A stretch of DNA of 64,000 bases from Thiosulfatihalobacter marinus (GCF_016019955.1 NZ_JAECRZ010000006.1:124001-188000), one strand, 5' to 3'. Positions 44,735-54,137 are shown, counted from the stretch's first letter. Notes: generated by a model from the sequence alone, not told the origin. Numbers and translations: made by a program.

Positions 44735-46354
44735 ATGTGGCAAGGATCACGGATCACGCCGGGCGCGCCCGGTTACACGTCCAATCGCGCGGCCATGCTG
44801 CGCGCTGTCGAGACGTTGCGGGCGTTGGAAGCCCGGACCGCCACCAAATCCGAACAGCGCCGCGACCGGTTTCGCCAGCGCGGACAGATCACACCGCGCG
44901 AACGCCTGGCGCGCCTGCTTGATCCCGGATTGCCGTTCCTGCGGCTGCACAGCCTGGCCGGATACATGGCCGATACCGACGATGCCGAAAAGTCGCTGCC
45001 CGGATCGACATTCCTGATCGGGATCGGCTTTGTCTCGGGAGTGCGGGCGATGATCGTGGTGGATGACAGCGGCATCAATGCCGGTGCGCTCAGCCCGATG
45101 GCGCTTCAGGCCATGCTGTCGGCCCAGGAGATTGCTCTGCGCCAGAAGCTGCCCTTTCTGCATCTGGTGGAAAGCGCCGGGGCCAATCTGATGAACTATC
45201 GCGTCGAAGACTGGGCACAGGGCGGGGCGGTGTTCCGCAATCTGGCCCGCCTGTCCGCCGCCGGTCTGCCAACGGTTGCGGTGTTGCATGGGCCGTCTAC
45301 GGCGGGGGGGGCTTATATGCCGGGCCTGTCGGATTACGTGATCGGTGTGCGGCGCAATGGAATGGCCGCGCTGGCCGGGGCAGCGCTGGTCCATGCGGCG
45401 ACGGGTGAAACCGCCAGCGATGCCGAACTGGGCGGCGCCGAGATGCACGCCAGCGTGTCCGGGCTGGTGGAATACATGGCCCAGGACGATATTCACGCCA
45501 TCGACATGGCGCGCCGTGTCATGGCGCGGCTGGACTGGAACCGCGACATGCCGGCCCCCCAGGCGCGGTCCGTTGCCGAGCCGGTCCACGACCCTGATGA
45601 GATCGCCGGAGTGGTGCCGGCCGACTGGGCCACGCCCTATGACATGCGCGAACTGGTCGCGCGGCTGGTGGACGGATCGGATTTCGACGAATTCAAACCG
45701 GATTTCGGCCCGGCAACCCTGTGCCTGCAAGCGCGGGTGCATGGCGTCACCGTGGGCATTCTGGCCAATAACGGCCCGATTGATCCGGCAGGCGCCAACA
45801 AGGCCACGCATTTCATTCAGGCCTGCGATCAGGCCGGAACGCCGCTGGTGTTCCTGAACAATACCACCGGCTATATGGTGGGCGTGGAATATGAACGCGC
45901 CGGGATGATCAAGCATGGCTCCAAGATGATCCAGGCCGTGGCCAATGCGCGTGTTCCCAAGATCACGCTTTACACGGGGGCCAGTTTCGGGGCCGGGAAT
46001 TATGGCATGTGCGGCATCGCCTATCAGCCTGACTTTCTGTTTGCCTGGCCCACGTCCCGTTCGGGCGTGATGGGCGGCGCACAGGCTGCGCGTACCATGT
46101 CGCTGGTGGCGCGGGCCGGGGCGGAGCGCAGGGGCGTGGACATGGACGAAGACCGGCTGGCCACGCAGGAAGCCGCAATCGAGGCGCTGTTCGATCGCCA
46201 GAGTTCGCCGTTCTACACCTCCGGCAAAGTGCTTGACCATGGCGTGATCGACCCGCGCGACAGCCGCAAGGTGATCGCCTTTTGTCTGCAAACCTGCCTT
46301 GAGGCGCAAAAGCGGAGGCTGAACCCCAATGCGTTTGGGGTGGCCCGGGCATGA
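44735..46354 (+). CDS. Acyl-CoA carboxylase, carboxyltransferase (beta) subunit, AtuC/MccB-like
   Basis: Transfers CO2 from biotin to an acyl-CoA. The 539-residue protein contains both carboxyltransferase halves: ERLARLLDPG near the start, VDDSGINAGALSPM, GPSTAGGAYMPGLSDYV and GELGGAEMH-like ASDAELGGAEMHASVSG in the first, and NNTTGYMVGVEYERAGMIKHGSKM and ASFGAGNYGMCG in the second. The pattern agrees best with geranyl-CoA (AtuC) or 3-methylcrotonyl-CoA carboxylases. The ATG at 44735 has GGGAGG nearby. Its stop overlaps the next start (ATGA). Confidence 0.87.
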   Translation: MWQGSRITPGAPGYTSNRAAMLRAVETLRALEARTATKSEQRRDRFRQRGQITPRERLARLLDPGLPFLRLHSLAGYMADTDDAEKSLPGSTFLIGIGFVSGVRAMIVVDDSGINAGALSPMALQAMLSAQEIALRQKLPFLHLVESAGANLMNYRVEDWAQGGAVFRNLARLSAAGLPTVAVLHGPSTAGGAYMPGLSDYVIGVRRNGMAALAGAALVHAATGETASDAELGGAEMHASVSGLVEYMAQDDIHAIDMARRVMARLDWNRDMPAPQARSVAEPVHDPDEIAGVVPADWATPYDMRELVARLVDGSDFDEFKPDFGPATLCLQARVHGVTVGILANNGPIDPAGANKATHFIQACDQAGTPLVFLNNTTGYMVGVEYERAGMIKHGSKMIQAVANARVPKITLYTGASFGAGNYGMCGIAYQPDFLFAWPTSRSGVMGGAQAARTMSLVARAGAERRGVDMDEDRLATQEAAIEALFDRQSSPFYTSGKVLDHGVIDPRDSRKVIAFCLQTCLEAQKRRLNPNAFGVARA

Positions 46355-48336
46355 GCGGCGCCCGGTTCAGCTCGGTTCTGGTGGCCAATCGTGGTGAAAT
46401 CGCCGTGCGGGTGATGCGCACGGCGCGCGAAATGGGGCTGCGCACCGTGGCGGTATATTCCAGCGCCGACGCCGATGCGCCCCATGTGGCGATGGCGGAT
46501 CAGGCGATCTGTATCGGCCCGGCGACGGCGGCGCAAAGCTATCTGAATATCGCGGCGCTTCTGAAGGCGGCAGAGGCAAGCGGGGCCGGCGCTATTCATC
46601 CCGGCTATGGGTTCCTGTCGGAGAATGCGGATTTTGCAAGGGCGGTCGAGGCGGCCGGTCTGGTATTTGTCGGGCCGTCCCCGGATGCCATCGAAGCCAT
46701 GGGCGACAAGGCCAAGGCAAAGCGGCGGATGCAGGCGGCCGGGGTGCCTTGTGTTCCGGGTTATGAGGGCGCCGCGCAGGATGACGCCACCCTGATCGCA
46801 GAGGCCGCGCGTATCGGGTTTCCGGTGATGGTCAAGGCCGCCGCCGGTGGCGGGGGCAAGGGGATGCGGTTGGTCACGAACGCGCCCGACCTGCCCGAAG
46901 CCCTGTTGCGTGCGCGGGCAGAGGCCCGGGCAGCCTTTGGCAATGACCACCTGATCCTTGAACAAGCCATTCAGCGCCCGCGCCATGTCGAGATTCAGGT
47001 CATGGCCGATGCCCATGGCGCCATCATTCACCTGGGAGAGCGCGATTGCTCGGTGCAACGCCGCCACCAGAAAGTGATCGAAGAGGCGCCCGGCCCCGCG
47101 GTTGACGCCCCATTGCGCGCGCGGATGGGCGCGGCGGCGGTGGCTGCCGCAAAGGCGGTTGGGTATCGCGGGGCGGGAACCGTAGAGTTCCTGTTGGATG
47201 AAACCGGTGCCTTTTATTTTCTGGAGATGAACACCCGGCTTCAGGTGGAACACCCCGTGACCGAACTGATCACCGGGCTTGATCTGGTGGCGCTGCAATT
47301 CTCTGTCGCGCAGGGCGCGCCATTGCCCGTGGCGCAAGATGATATTTGCCTGAACGGCCATGCCATTGAGGCACGTCTGTATGCCGAGGATCCTGCCAAT
47401 GATTTCCTGCCCGCGACGGGCACCGTTGCCCTGTGGCAACCGGGGCCAGACGTGCGGGTGGACAGCGGAATTGCCACGGGAAGCACCGTGTCGCCCCATT
47501 ACGACCCGATGCTGGCAAAAATCATCGCGCACGGGCCAACCCGCGACGCCGCAAGACGCGCCCTGATCGCCGGGCTGGAAGGCACCGCGGCCCTGGGTCT
47601 GACGACCAACGGCTCCTTTCTTCAGGATATCCTGCGCGCGCCCGGCTTTGCGCAGGGCGCGGCAACTACCAGCTTTCTGGACGAGGCTTTTCCCGAAGGC
47701 TGGGCGCCGGAAGCCCTCCCACAGACAGCGATCGCCTGTGCCGCCGGTTTGCTGCTTTGCTCCGAGATGCACACCGCCCTGGACGCGACATGTGGCTCTG
47801 ATCCCGCGCTAATCGGGTTTTCCTCGGATGGCGGAACACCCGTTCAGATGGAACTGGAGATTGACGGCACCGTTCATCACCTGACGGTCATCGGGTTTGG
47901 CAAACCGACATTCCGGGTTGATGGCGATGCCGGAACCAGCCACATGTCCTTGGGCGATATCAGCGCCACCAACATTCGGGCCAAGGTGGATGGAACCACG
48001 CACAACATCGTCCACGCGCCCGCCCCCGGGGGGGGCGTGTTTGCCCGGATCGGTGGCCGGCACCTGTTTATCCGCCGGCATCGCCCCTGGTTGGCGGCGA
48101 CCGACGCACAAACCGGCGGCCAGATTGTGGCGCCGATGCCGGGGCTGATTGCCGGGATCTGCGTATCCAGCGGCGACAGGGTCCAGGCCGGGCAGACCAT
48201 CGCCATTCTGGAAGCCATGAAAATGCAGCACCGCCTGTCCGCACCAACCAGCGGCGTGGTGGCGAACATTCTCACAACCGCCGGCCAGCAGGTAACATCG
48301 GGCACGGTGATCGCCATTCTGGAGGAAGACACATGA
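46351..48336 (+). CDS. Acyl-CoA carboxylase, biotin carboxylase/biotin carrier (alpha) subunit, AtuF/MccA-like
   Basis: Carboxylates biotin with ATP and carries it. The 661-residue protein has the biotin carboxylase domain (VLVANRGEIAVRVMRTA at the start; MVKAAAGGGGKGMRL, the ATP grasp; EMNTRLQVEHPVTE) and a C-terminal biotinyl domain with the Lys acceptor in EAMKMQHR near residue 623. Together with the 44735 product it forms an alpha-beta carboxylase. It overlaps both neighbours by 4 bp (ATGA). Confidence 0.9.
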   Translation: MSGARFSSVLVANRGEIAVRVMRTAREMGLRTVAVYSSADADAPHVAMADQAICIGPATAAQSYLNIAALLKAAEASGAGAIHPGYGFLSENADFARAVEAAGLVFVGPSPDAIEAMGDKAKAKRRMQAAGVPCVPGYEGAAQDDATLIAEAARIGFPVMVKAAAGGGGKGMRLVTNAPDLPEALLRARAEARAAFGNDHLILEQAIQRPRHVEIQVMADAHGAIIHLGERDCSVQRRHQKVIEEAPGPAVDAPLRARMGAAAVAAAKAVGYRGAGTVEFLLDETGAFYFLEMNTRLQVEHPVTELITGLDLVALQFSVAQGAPLPVAQDDICLNGHAIEARLYAEDPANDFLPATGTVALWQPGPDVRVDSGIATGSTVSPHYDPMLAKIIAHGPTRDAARRALIAGLEGTAALGLTTNGSFLQDILRAPGFAQGAATTSFLDEAFPEGWAPEALPQTAIACAAGLLLCSEMHTALDATCGSDPALIGFSSDGGTPVQMELEIDGTVHHLTVIGFGKPTFRVDGDAGTSHMSLGDISATNIRAKVDGTTHNIVHAPAPGGGVFARIGGRHLFIRRHRPWLAATDAQTGGQIVAPMPGLIAGICVSSGDRVQAGQTIAILEAMKMQHRLSAPTSGVVANILTTAGQQVTSGTVIAILEEDT

Positions 48337-49121
48337 CCTTGTCACAGGCACAGGATTTTCTGGCCGAAAGCGAGGCGCTGCACGCCGCCATCGCCGATCT
48401 GGACGATGCCGGGTTACGGCAGACGACCCAGTTCAAGGGCTGGACGATCGAGGACGTGCTGGTGCACCTGCATTTCTGGAACAGGGGCGCCGATCTGGCG
48501 GCCCGGGACGCGGCGGCCTTTCAGGAGGTGATCGGTGGTGCAATGACCTCGTTAAAGGAAACCGGCAGCCTGCGCGGCACCGAGAACGCCACAATTGGCG
48601 CGCGGGGCACCACCCTGCGTGATGCGTGGATTGATCTGGTACGCGACATGGCCCCGCGCTGGGCGGAAATGGATCCCAAGACACGGCTGATCTGGGTTGG
48701 CCCCTCGATGTCTGCGCGCAGCTTCATGACAGCCCGCCAGATGGAAACCTGGGCGCACGGGATGGAGATCTTTGACACGCTGGGTCTGTCGCGGCGCGAC
48801 CGCGACCGCATCCGCAATATCGTGATTCTTGGGGTGAACACCTTTGGCTGGTCGCATCAGGTACATGGGCTGCCCGTGCCAGACACAATGCCCAAACTGG
48901 ACCTGACCGCCCCGTCCGGGGCCCTATGGGAATTCGGGGATGCTGCGGGTGGGCGCATCACGGGATCCGCCACGGACTTTGCCGCTGTCGTCACTCAAAC
49001 CCGCGCGCTGGCCGATACCGGGTTGCAGGTGCAGGGCGCGGTGGCGGAAACATGGATGGCCAATGCCCAATGCTTTGCCGGACCGCCCGAAACCCCACCC
49101 GCACCCGGCACGCGCGGGTAA
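48333..49121 (+). CDS. TIGR03084-type (DinB/maleylpyruvate-isomerase-like) protein
   Basis: A 262-residue protein of the four-helix metal-binding superfamily of mycothiol-dependent maleylpyruvate isomerase. Candidate metal ligands are the His in EDVLVHLHFWN near residue 45 and the His pair in RQMETWAHGMEIFD near 140. I recall that the TIGR03084 family often accompanies acyl-CoA carboxylase genes. Its reaction is unknown. It overlaps the alpha subunit by 4 bp and precedes the BKACE gene by 5 bp. Confidence 0.75.
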   Translation: MTLSQAQDFLAESEALHAAIADLDDAGLRQTTQFKGWTIEDVLVHLHFWNRGADLAARDAAAFQEVIGGAMTSLKETGSLRGTENATIGARGTTLRDAWIDLVRDMAPRWAEMDPKTRLIWVGPSMSARSFMTARQMETWAHGMEIFDTLGLSRRDRDRIRNIVILGVNTFGWSHQVHGLPVPDTMPKLDLTAPSGALWEFGDAAGGRITGSATDFAAVVTQTRALADTGLQVQGAVAETWMANAQCFAGPPETPPAPGTRG

Positions 49122-49126
49122 TTGTC

Positions 49127-49990
49127 ATGGACAAGGCAATCCTGACCTGCGCCCTGAACGGCGTCCTGACCGATCCGCGCCAACACCCGGTTCCGGTCAC
49201 ACCCGAAGAGTGCGCTCAATCGGCCCGCCAGGCCCATGACGCCGGTGCCTCCGTCATCCATGTGCATTTTCGCCGCCAAGAGCCGGGCCAGGGCCATTTG
49301 CCCAGCTGGGATCCCGCCGTGGCCACCGATATCGTCGCCGCCATTCGCGCCGCCTGCCCCGACATCCTGATCAACGCCACCACCGGCACCGCATCACCCG
49401 ATTACAGCGGTCCGCTGTCCGTATTGCGGGCGGTGCGCCCCGAAATCGCTGCCTGCAATGCCGGATCGCTGAATTACCTGAAATTGCGCGCGAACGGCGA
49501 TTGGGCCTGGCCACCGATGCTGTTCGAAAACACACCGGACAAAATTCAGGATCATCTGGACGTAATGTCCGAAATCGGGGCACGACCCGAGTTCGAGTGT
49601 TTCGACACCGGTATCGTGCGGTCGGTGGAGATGTATGTGAAACACGGCATGACCGATGCCGCGCAATACAACCTTGTGATGGGTGTTGCGTCCGGGATGC
49701 CGGTCAGCCCTGATCTGCTGGCCTTTCTGCAAGCGTACATCCTGCCCGGCTCCCACTGGCAGGCCACGCTGATTGGCCGCTTGGAAATATGGCCCACGCA
49801 CCAAAAGGCCGCCGAACTTGGCGGGATGCTGCGCACCGGGGTCGAGGACACGTTCTACCTGCCTGACGGGGGCAAAACCCGGTCCAACGGCGAACTGATC
49901 GAGGCATTGGCGATCTGCGCGCGGAACGCGGGCCGCGCCGTCGCCAGCCCGGCCGAGTCCCGCCGGATCCTGGGCCTGCCCGGCGCCTAA
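49127..49990 (+). CDS. BKACE family beta-keto acid cleavage enzyme (DUF849)
   Basis: Family members use acetyl-CoA to cleave a beta-keto acid into acetoacetate and a new acyl-CoA, with a zinc ion. The 287-residue protein has the TIM-barrel landmarks: ILTCALNGVLT, GASVIHVHFR (His ligands of Zn), INATTGTA, and the active-site ECFDTGIV and GSHWQ regions. The usual HxHxR motif reads HVHFR. Which keto acid it accepts cannot be read. It is the last gene of the carboxylase operon and overlaps the convergent aminotransferase by 4 bp (CTAA). Confidence 0.87.
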   Translation: MDKAILTCALNGVLTDPRQHPVPVTPEECAQSARQAHDAGASVIHVHFRRQEPGQGHLPSWDPAVATDIVAAIRAACPDILINATTGTASPDYSGPLSVLRAVRPEIAACNAGSLNYLKLRANGDWAWPPMLFENTPDKIQDHLDVMSEIGARPEFECFDTGIVRSVEMYVKHGMTDAAQYNLVMGVASGMPVSPDLLAFLQAYILPGSHWQATLIGRLEIWPTHQKAAELGGMLRTGVEDTFYLPDGGKTRSNGELIEALAICARNAGRAVASPAESRRILGLPGA

Positions 49991-51246
49991 CCTGTTTCAC
50001 CCAGCTCGCGCAGCACGGATAAAAGCCGCGCCACCTCCGCCAGGCTGTTATAGTGGCACAGGGATATGCGGATGCAATCGCTCAGCCCCAGAGGTTCAAG
50101 CACATTGCCGCTATAATGATCCGCCTTGCGCGTATGGGTACGAATACCCTGCTCATTCAGGATCGTCACCACCTCGGACGAAGGCCGCCCCGCAACCACC
50201 ACCGATACCAGCCCTTCGCGCGCCGGATTGTCCGCGCCACCCAGAATCGTAACGTGATCCATATCCCGCAACCCCGGCAGATTGCCGGTGCCGTTGATCA
50301 TTGCATCGGTCAAATGGGTCTCATAGGCGTGAATGGCACGCCCGGCGGCCTCGATCCGTTTGCGCCGGTCGGTCTCCCCGGAGACTTCTCCGCCAAGCCA
50401 GTCGAAATAGGCCACAACATCCGACATCGTGGCATAGGCGCCCGTATCGCGGGTGCCGAATTCCCAGCTGGATTCAGGCGCGCCGATCAGCATGTCGTGC
50501 GGCAGCGCCGTCATCCGGTCTGATATCCAGGCAATGCCATAGCCGTGCCGCGAAAACACCTTGTAGGGCGAAATCGCATAGCCGTCGATGTCATAACTGT
50601 CGATATCCATCTGCCCATGCGCCGCGTGCTGAATACCATCGACGATAATCATGCAATCCGGCGACACCGCACGGATGGCGCGGGCAATTGCCGCCACATC
50701 CATACCCATCCCGGTCACGGGCGACGCATGCAGGATCGTCGCAACCGCCACATCCGGCGTCATCAGCGCGGCATAGTCCTGGGCTGTCACACACCCGCTG
50801 GCATCGTCATGCGGGACATTCACATACTCCAAACCCGCCACACCGGCCCAGCGCCGCGCCGCACTGCGCGAGGCGGGATGCTCGATCGACGAACCGATTA
50901 CCTTGGCGCCCGCGGGCGCGGCCACACAGGCGGTGCGGATCATGCGAAACAACAACTCGGTACCGCTCTCCCCGGCAAAAAACTGTCCCGAAGACGCGTT
51001 CATGAACACGCCCAGATCCGCCCTGGCCCTGTTGATCACGTCAACCAGTCCCCTGGAGGCGACGTTGTCACGCCCCTGATTGTCCGGAATCGCAGCGAAC
51101 CTGGCCGACGTTTCGGCCACGGTTCTCAAGGTCAGCGCGCCGCCGGCATTCTCGAAAAACACGCGCGGGCCCTGAAACGGGCAGTTGTCCACATGGGCAA
51201 ACCGGTCCCGAATGACGGCCTGCAAAGCGGCATTCTCTTGTATCAT
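49987..51246 (-). CDS. Class V aminotransferase-fold PLP enzyme
   Basis: A 419-residue PLP enzyme of the cysteine desulfurase / isopenicillin N epimerase-like class V. The PLP Lys is in AISPYKVFSRHGYG near residue 232, the aspartate in MIIVDGIQHAAHG near 203, and the His stacking on the ring in SIEHPASR. It begins with FFENAGGALT, resembling aromatic- or sulfur-amino-acid members. The substrate is unknown. It converges with the carboxylase-BKACE operon, with overlapping stop codons. A double hairpin element lies upstream of it, after regA. Confidence 0.8.
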   Translation of the reverse strand: MIQENAALQAVIRDRFAHVDNCPFQGPRVFFENAGGALTLRTVAETSARFAAIPDNQGRDNVASRGLVDVINRARADLGVFMNASSGQFFAGESGTELLFRMIRTACVAAPAGAKVIGSSIEHPASRSAARRWAGVAGLEYVNVPHDDASGCVTAQDYAALMTPDVAVATILHASPVTGMGMDVAAIARAIRAVSPDCMIIVDGIQHAAHGQMDIDSYDIDGYAISPYKVFSRHGYGIAWISDRMTALPHDMLIGAPESSWEFGTRDTGAYATMSDVVAYFDWLGGEVSGETDRRKRIEAAGRAIHAYETHLTDAMINGTGNLPGLRDMDHVTILGGADNPAREGLVSVVVAGRPSSEVVTILNEQGIRTHTRKADHYSGNVLEPLGLSDCIRISLCHYNSLAEVARLLSVLRELGETG

Positions 51247-51313
51247 GTCAAAACCTGTCTAGTGGATCACAGCCTTGGTTGCCGATTGCCACGGCACCCG
51301 CTCTTCTTTTGGC

Positions 51314-51361
51314 CAAAAATATCCCGGGGGAGTCGCCCTCGGCGACGGGGGCAGCGCCCCC
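51314..51361 (-). terminator. Double-hairpin extragenic element after regA (prrA)
   Basis: On the minus strand, GGGGGC-GCT-GCCCCC (51347-51361) and GTCGCC-GAG-GGCGAC (51332-51346) abut each other, followed by CTCCCCCGGGATATTTTT. The T-run lies at 51315-51320. It ends transcription of senC-regA. From memory, elements of this build occur at many gene ends in Rhodobacteraceae. Confidence 0.75.
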
Positions 51362-51372
51362 TCTTTCATCAA

Positions 51373-51927
51373 TCAGCGCGGGCTGCGCTTGGCCAGAATT
51401 CGCTGAAGCGTGCGCCGGTGCATATTCAGACGCCGCGCGGTTTCACTCACATTACGATCGCATAGCTCATAGACCCGCTGAATATGTTCCCACCGGACGC
51501 GATCGGCGCTCATCGGGTTGTCGGGCGGCGGCGGCAACGCGTCTTCCGGGCTGAGCAGGGCGTTCATGATATCCGCGGCATCGGCCGGTTTGGAAAGATA
51601 GTCGGTCGCGCCGATCTTCACAGCGGCCACTGCTGTTGCTATCGCACCGTATCCGGTCAACACAACAACACGGGAATCAGGGCGTTTCTCGCGCAACGCC
51701 TCGACCACATCAAGCCCGTTTCCGTCCTCCAGCCGCAGATCGACAACCGCGTATGCCGGCGGGCGGGCAGTAGCAATGGCGCGCCCGGCGGCAACAGATG
51801 ACGCCGTTTCCACCTTGAACCCGCGTTTTTCCATGGCCTTGGCAAGTCGCCTCAGAAACGGCTCGTCATCGTCCACCAGAAGCAGTGTCGTGTCGGGACC
51901 GATGTCCAGCAGCTCGTTCTCGGCCAT
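51373..51927 (-). CDS. regA: RegA/PrrA/ActR, redox response regulator
   Basis: Global transcription factor for photosynthesis, respiration and carbon or nitrogen fixation. The 184-residue protein has a receiver domain with acidic DDD at residues 19-21, the phosphoacceptor D63 in VVDLRLEDG, and Lys in YLSKPADA; then a short linker rich in Pro and a Fis-type helix-turn-helix (NVSETARRLNMHRRTLQRIL) at the C-terminus. Residue D63 is the same number as in Rhodobacter RegA. Start at 51927 (MAENELL). It is downstream of senC, 69 bp away. Confidence 0.95.
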   Translation of the reverse strand: MAENELLDIGPDTTLLLVDDDEPFLRRLAKAMEKRGFKVETASSVAAGRAIATARPPAYAVVDLRLEDGNGLDVVEALREKRPDSRVVVLTGYGAIATAVAAVKIGATDYLSKPADAADIMNALLSPEDALPPPPDNPMSADRVRWEHIQRVYELCDRNVSETARRLNMHRRTLQRILAKRSPR

Positions 51928-51996
51928 GCGCCTCTCCCAACTCAATTTTCCAAGTTGTAGCTTGGCGCCGCGCCGGGGTCAAACGCGGTCGCGCAA

Positions 51997-52623
51997 TTAC
52001 ATGTTGTCCAGAAAGCAGCCCACCCGGGCGGCCATGTCCTCGGGCGTTGTATCACGCCGGAAATAGTCGACGAACCCGTATCCGGGCAGCGTCAGATAGG
52101 TGAATGTCGAATGATCCATGAGGTAGTATTCCCCGTCACCATCCTCTGGCTCCTGTTTCCTGTAATAGGTGCGGTATGCCTGGCTTGCCGCCTTGATCTG
52201 CGCGGCCGAGCCCGTCAGGCCCAGCATTCTCGGATGCAGGTAATCGGTGAATTCGGCCAAAACTTCGGGCGTATCGCGCGCCGGATCGATCGAGATGAAC
52301 ACCGGCTGCACGATCCTGCCCTGACCTTCAAGCAGATCCACCGCCTCGGCATTGCGCGACGCATCCATCGGACAGACATCTGGGCAGAACGTGTAACCGA
52401 AGTAAATCAGCGAAGGCTCGGTCAGCACATCCTCGTCCGTTACGGTCTTGCCGGTTTCACTGACCAGCTCGAACGGGCCCCCGATCGCGGCAGTACCGCC
52501 CGCGACCTGGCCTTGCCGGCATTGCGCAAATTGATCCTCGTTGCCGCCTCGCGACACGATCCAAAGCCCGGTCAATGCGGCGATGACGAGGGATACGGCG
52601 ATTATGGCAACAGTGCGGACCAT
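51997..52623 (-). CDS. senC: SenC/PrrC, SCO1-like copper chaperone
   Basis: Membrane-bound thioredoxin-fold protein that helps copper insertion into cytochrome oxidase and feeds the RegB signal. The 208-residue protein has one N-terminal hydrophobic anchor (VAIIAVSLVIAALTGLWIV), the CxxxC in YTFCPDVCPMD and the copper His in LMDHSTFTYL. It is divergent from regB and co-oriented with regA, the standard prrB-prrC-prrA layout of Rhodobacter. Confidence 0.92.
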   Translation of the reverse strand: MVRTVAIIAVSLVIAALTGLWIVSRGGNEDQFAQCRQGQVAGGTAAIGGPFELVSETGKTVTDEDVLTEPSLIYFGYTFCPDVCPMDASRNAEAVDLLEGQGRIVQPVFISIDPARDTPEVLAEFTDYLHPRMLGLTGSAAQIKAASQAYRTYYRKQEPEDGDGEYYLMDHSTFTYLTLPGYGFVDYFRRDTTPEDMAARVGCFLDNM

Positions 52624-52708
52624 GGCGACACCTTCACGAATGGCAATTGAATGATCTATGGCAGAGACCTAACAATTGACCGGCCAGAGACAAGCGGAAA
52701 GGCGCGCC

Positions 52709-54094
52709 ATGACGGATTTTTCGTCCGAACTTCTGTCCGGGGAACGGCGCAGCAACTGGATTCGCCTGCGTACCATCATCCTGGTGCGCTGGGTTGCCAT
52801 CTTCGGCCAGATCATCGCCCTGCTGATCGCGCAATTCGCCTTTGACCTGGAACTGGAATACGGGCTTTGCTATCTGCTGGTCGGCGTGTCGGTGATCGGC
52901 AATCTGATCGCGATGTTCGTGTTCCCGGAAAACAAGCTTCTGTCGGAATCCGAAAACGCCTTCATGATCATGTTCGATCTGCTTCAGCTCAGCTTTCTGC
53001 TGTTCCTGACGGGCGGTCTGAACAACCCGTTTTCGGTGCTGGTTGTGGGCCCTGTCACGATTTCGGCCTCGGTTCTTTCGGTGCGTTCAACCCTGCTGAT
53101 CGCGGCGATTGCCATTGTTCTGGTCACGGCCATGCTGGAATTCTACCTGCCGCTGCGCACGCAACAGTATTTCATCCTGCGCATCCCGGATGTGTTTCTG
53201 TACGGCAACTGGGTGGCGATCGTGATCGCGATCCTGTTCAGCTCTGTCTACTCGCGGCGGGTGGTGTCGGAAATGGCATCCATGTCCGGGGCGCTTGCGG
53301 CCACGCAAATGGCCTTGTCGCGGGAACAGAAACTGACTGATCTGGGGGGCGTGGTTGCCGCTGCGGCACATGAGCTTGGCACGCCACTGGCCACGATCAA
53401 GCTGACCAGCGCCGAGTTGATCGAAGAGCTTGACGACCGCCCCGATCTTCAGGAAGACGCGGCCCTGATCCGCGAACAGGCCAACCGCTGCCGCGACATC
53501 CTGCAATCGATGGGCCGGGCCGGAAAGGACGATCTTCACCTGCGCATGGCGCCGCTGTCCACCGTGATCGAAGACGCCGCCGAACCGCATCTTGAGCGGG
53601 GCAAGCAGGTGTTTTTCGATCATCACGACATCGAGGAAGGCCCCACGATCCTGCGCCGCCCCGAGATCATTCACGGGCTGCGTAATCTGATTCAAAATGC
53701 GGTGGATTTTTCTGCCAGCACGGTCTGGGTGGATTCGGAATGGACGGATGAGAGGATCACCGTGCGGATCATGGATGACGGGCGCGGCTATCCCTCGCAT
53801 CTCATCGGGCGCATCGGAGACCCGTTTGTGCGCCGCCGCCGCACCGAGCGCGACCGCAAGCAGCGCCCGGGGTACGAAGGCATGGGTCTGGGCCTGTTCA
53901 TCGCCAAGACTTTGCTGGAGCGATCGGGGGCGGAACTCAGCTTTGCCAATGGATCGGACAGCTTTGCCCCGCGCACGGACGAACCGTCGCGCACGGGCGC
54001 CATTGTCGAGGTTGTCTGGCCGCGCGCCGCGATCGACGCGATCCGGGGCGAACATGCGGTTCAGATGGGACAGAACCCGGTGATCGGAAAATGA
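52709..54094 (+). CDS. regB: RegB/PrrB/ActS, redox-sensing histidine kinase
   Basis: Membrane kinase that phosphorylates RegA when the respiratory chain is reduced. The 461-residue protein has about six N-terminal membrane segments, the quinone-binding heptad GGLNNPF (residues 102-108), the phosphorylated His221 in AAAAHELGTPLATI and a conserved Cys261 (EQANRCRDIL). These correspond to His225 and Cys265 of R. capsulatus RegB with a constant offset of four. The HATPase domain follows (LIQNAVDFS, DDGRGYP, GMGLGLFIAKTLLE). Divergent from senC-regA. Confidence 0.95.
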   Translation: MTDFSSELLSGERRSNWIRLRTIILVRWVAIFGQIIALLIAQFAFDLELEYGLCYLLVGVSVIGNLIAMFVFPENKLLSESENAFMIMFDLLQLSFLLFLTGGLNNPFSVLVVGPVTISASVLSVRSTLLIAAIAIVLVTAMLEFYLPLRTQQYFILRIPDVFLYGNWVAIVIAILFSSVYSRRVVSEMASMSGALAATQMALSREQKLTDLGGVVAAAAHELGTPLATIKLTSAELIEELDDRPDLQEDAALIREQANRCRDILQSMGRAGKDDLHLRMAPLSTVIEDAAEPHLERGKQVFFDHHDIEEGPTILRRPEIIHGLRNLIQNAVDFSASTVWVDSEWTDERITVRIMDDGRGYPSHLIGRIGDPFVRRRRTERDRKQRPGYEGMGLGLFIAKTLLERSGAELSFANGSDSFAPRTDEPSRTGAIVEVVWPRAAIDAIRGEHAVQMGQNPVIGK

Positions 54095-54121
54095 CGGGAT
54101 CTGCCGCAAGGCACCCAACAG

Positions 54122-54137
54122 TTAACCCGGTATTAAC
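54122..54137 (+). promoter_or_regulatory. Full-consensus CtrA-binding box upstream of divL
   Basis: TTAA (54122-54125), seven bases and TTAAC (54133-54137): an exact match to the CtrA consensus TTAA-N7-TTAAC. It lies about 50 bp before the divL ATG (54189) and after the regB stop (54094), a position fitting promoter control. Confidence 0.65.

Noticed and set aside
44747-47772. Two ~520-codon minus-strand frames opposite the carboxylase genes
   Set aside because: Both are mirror frames of the carboxylase genes with Arg/His/Gly-rich composition and no motifs.
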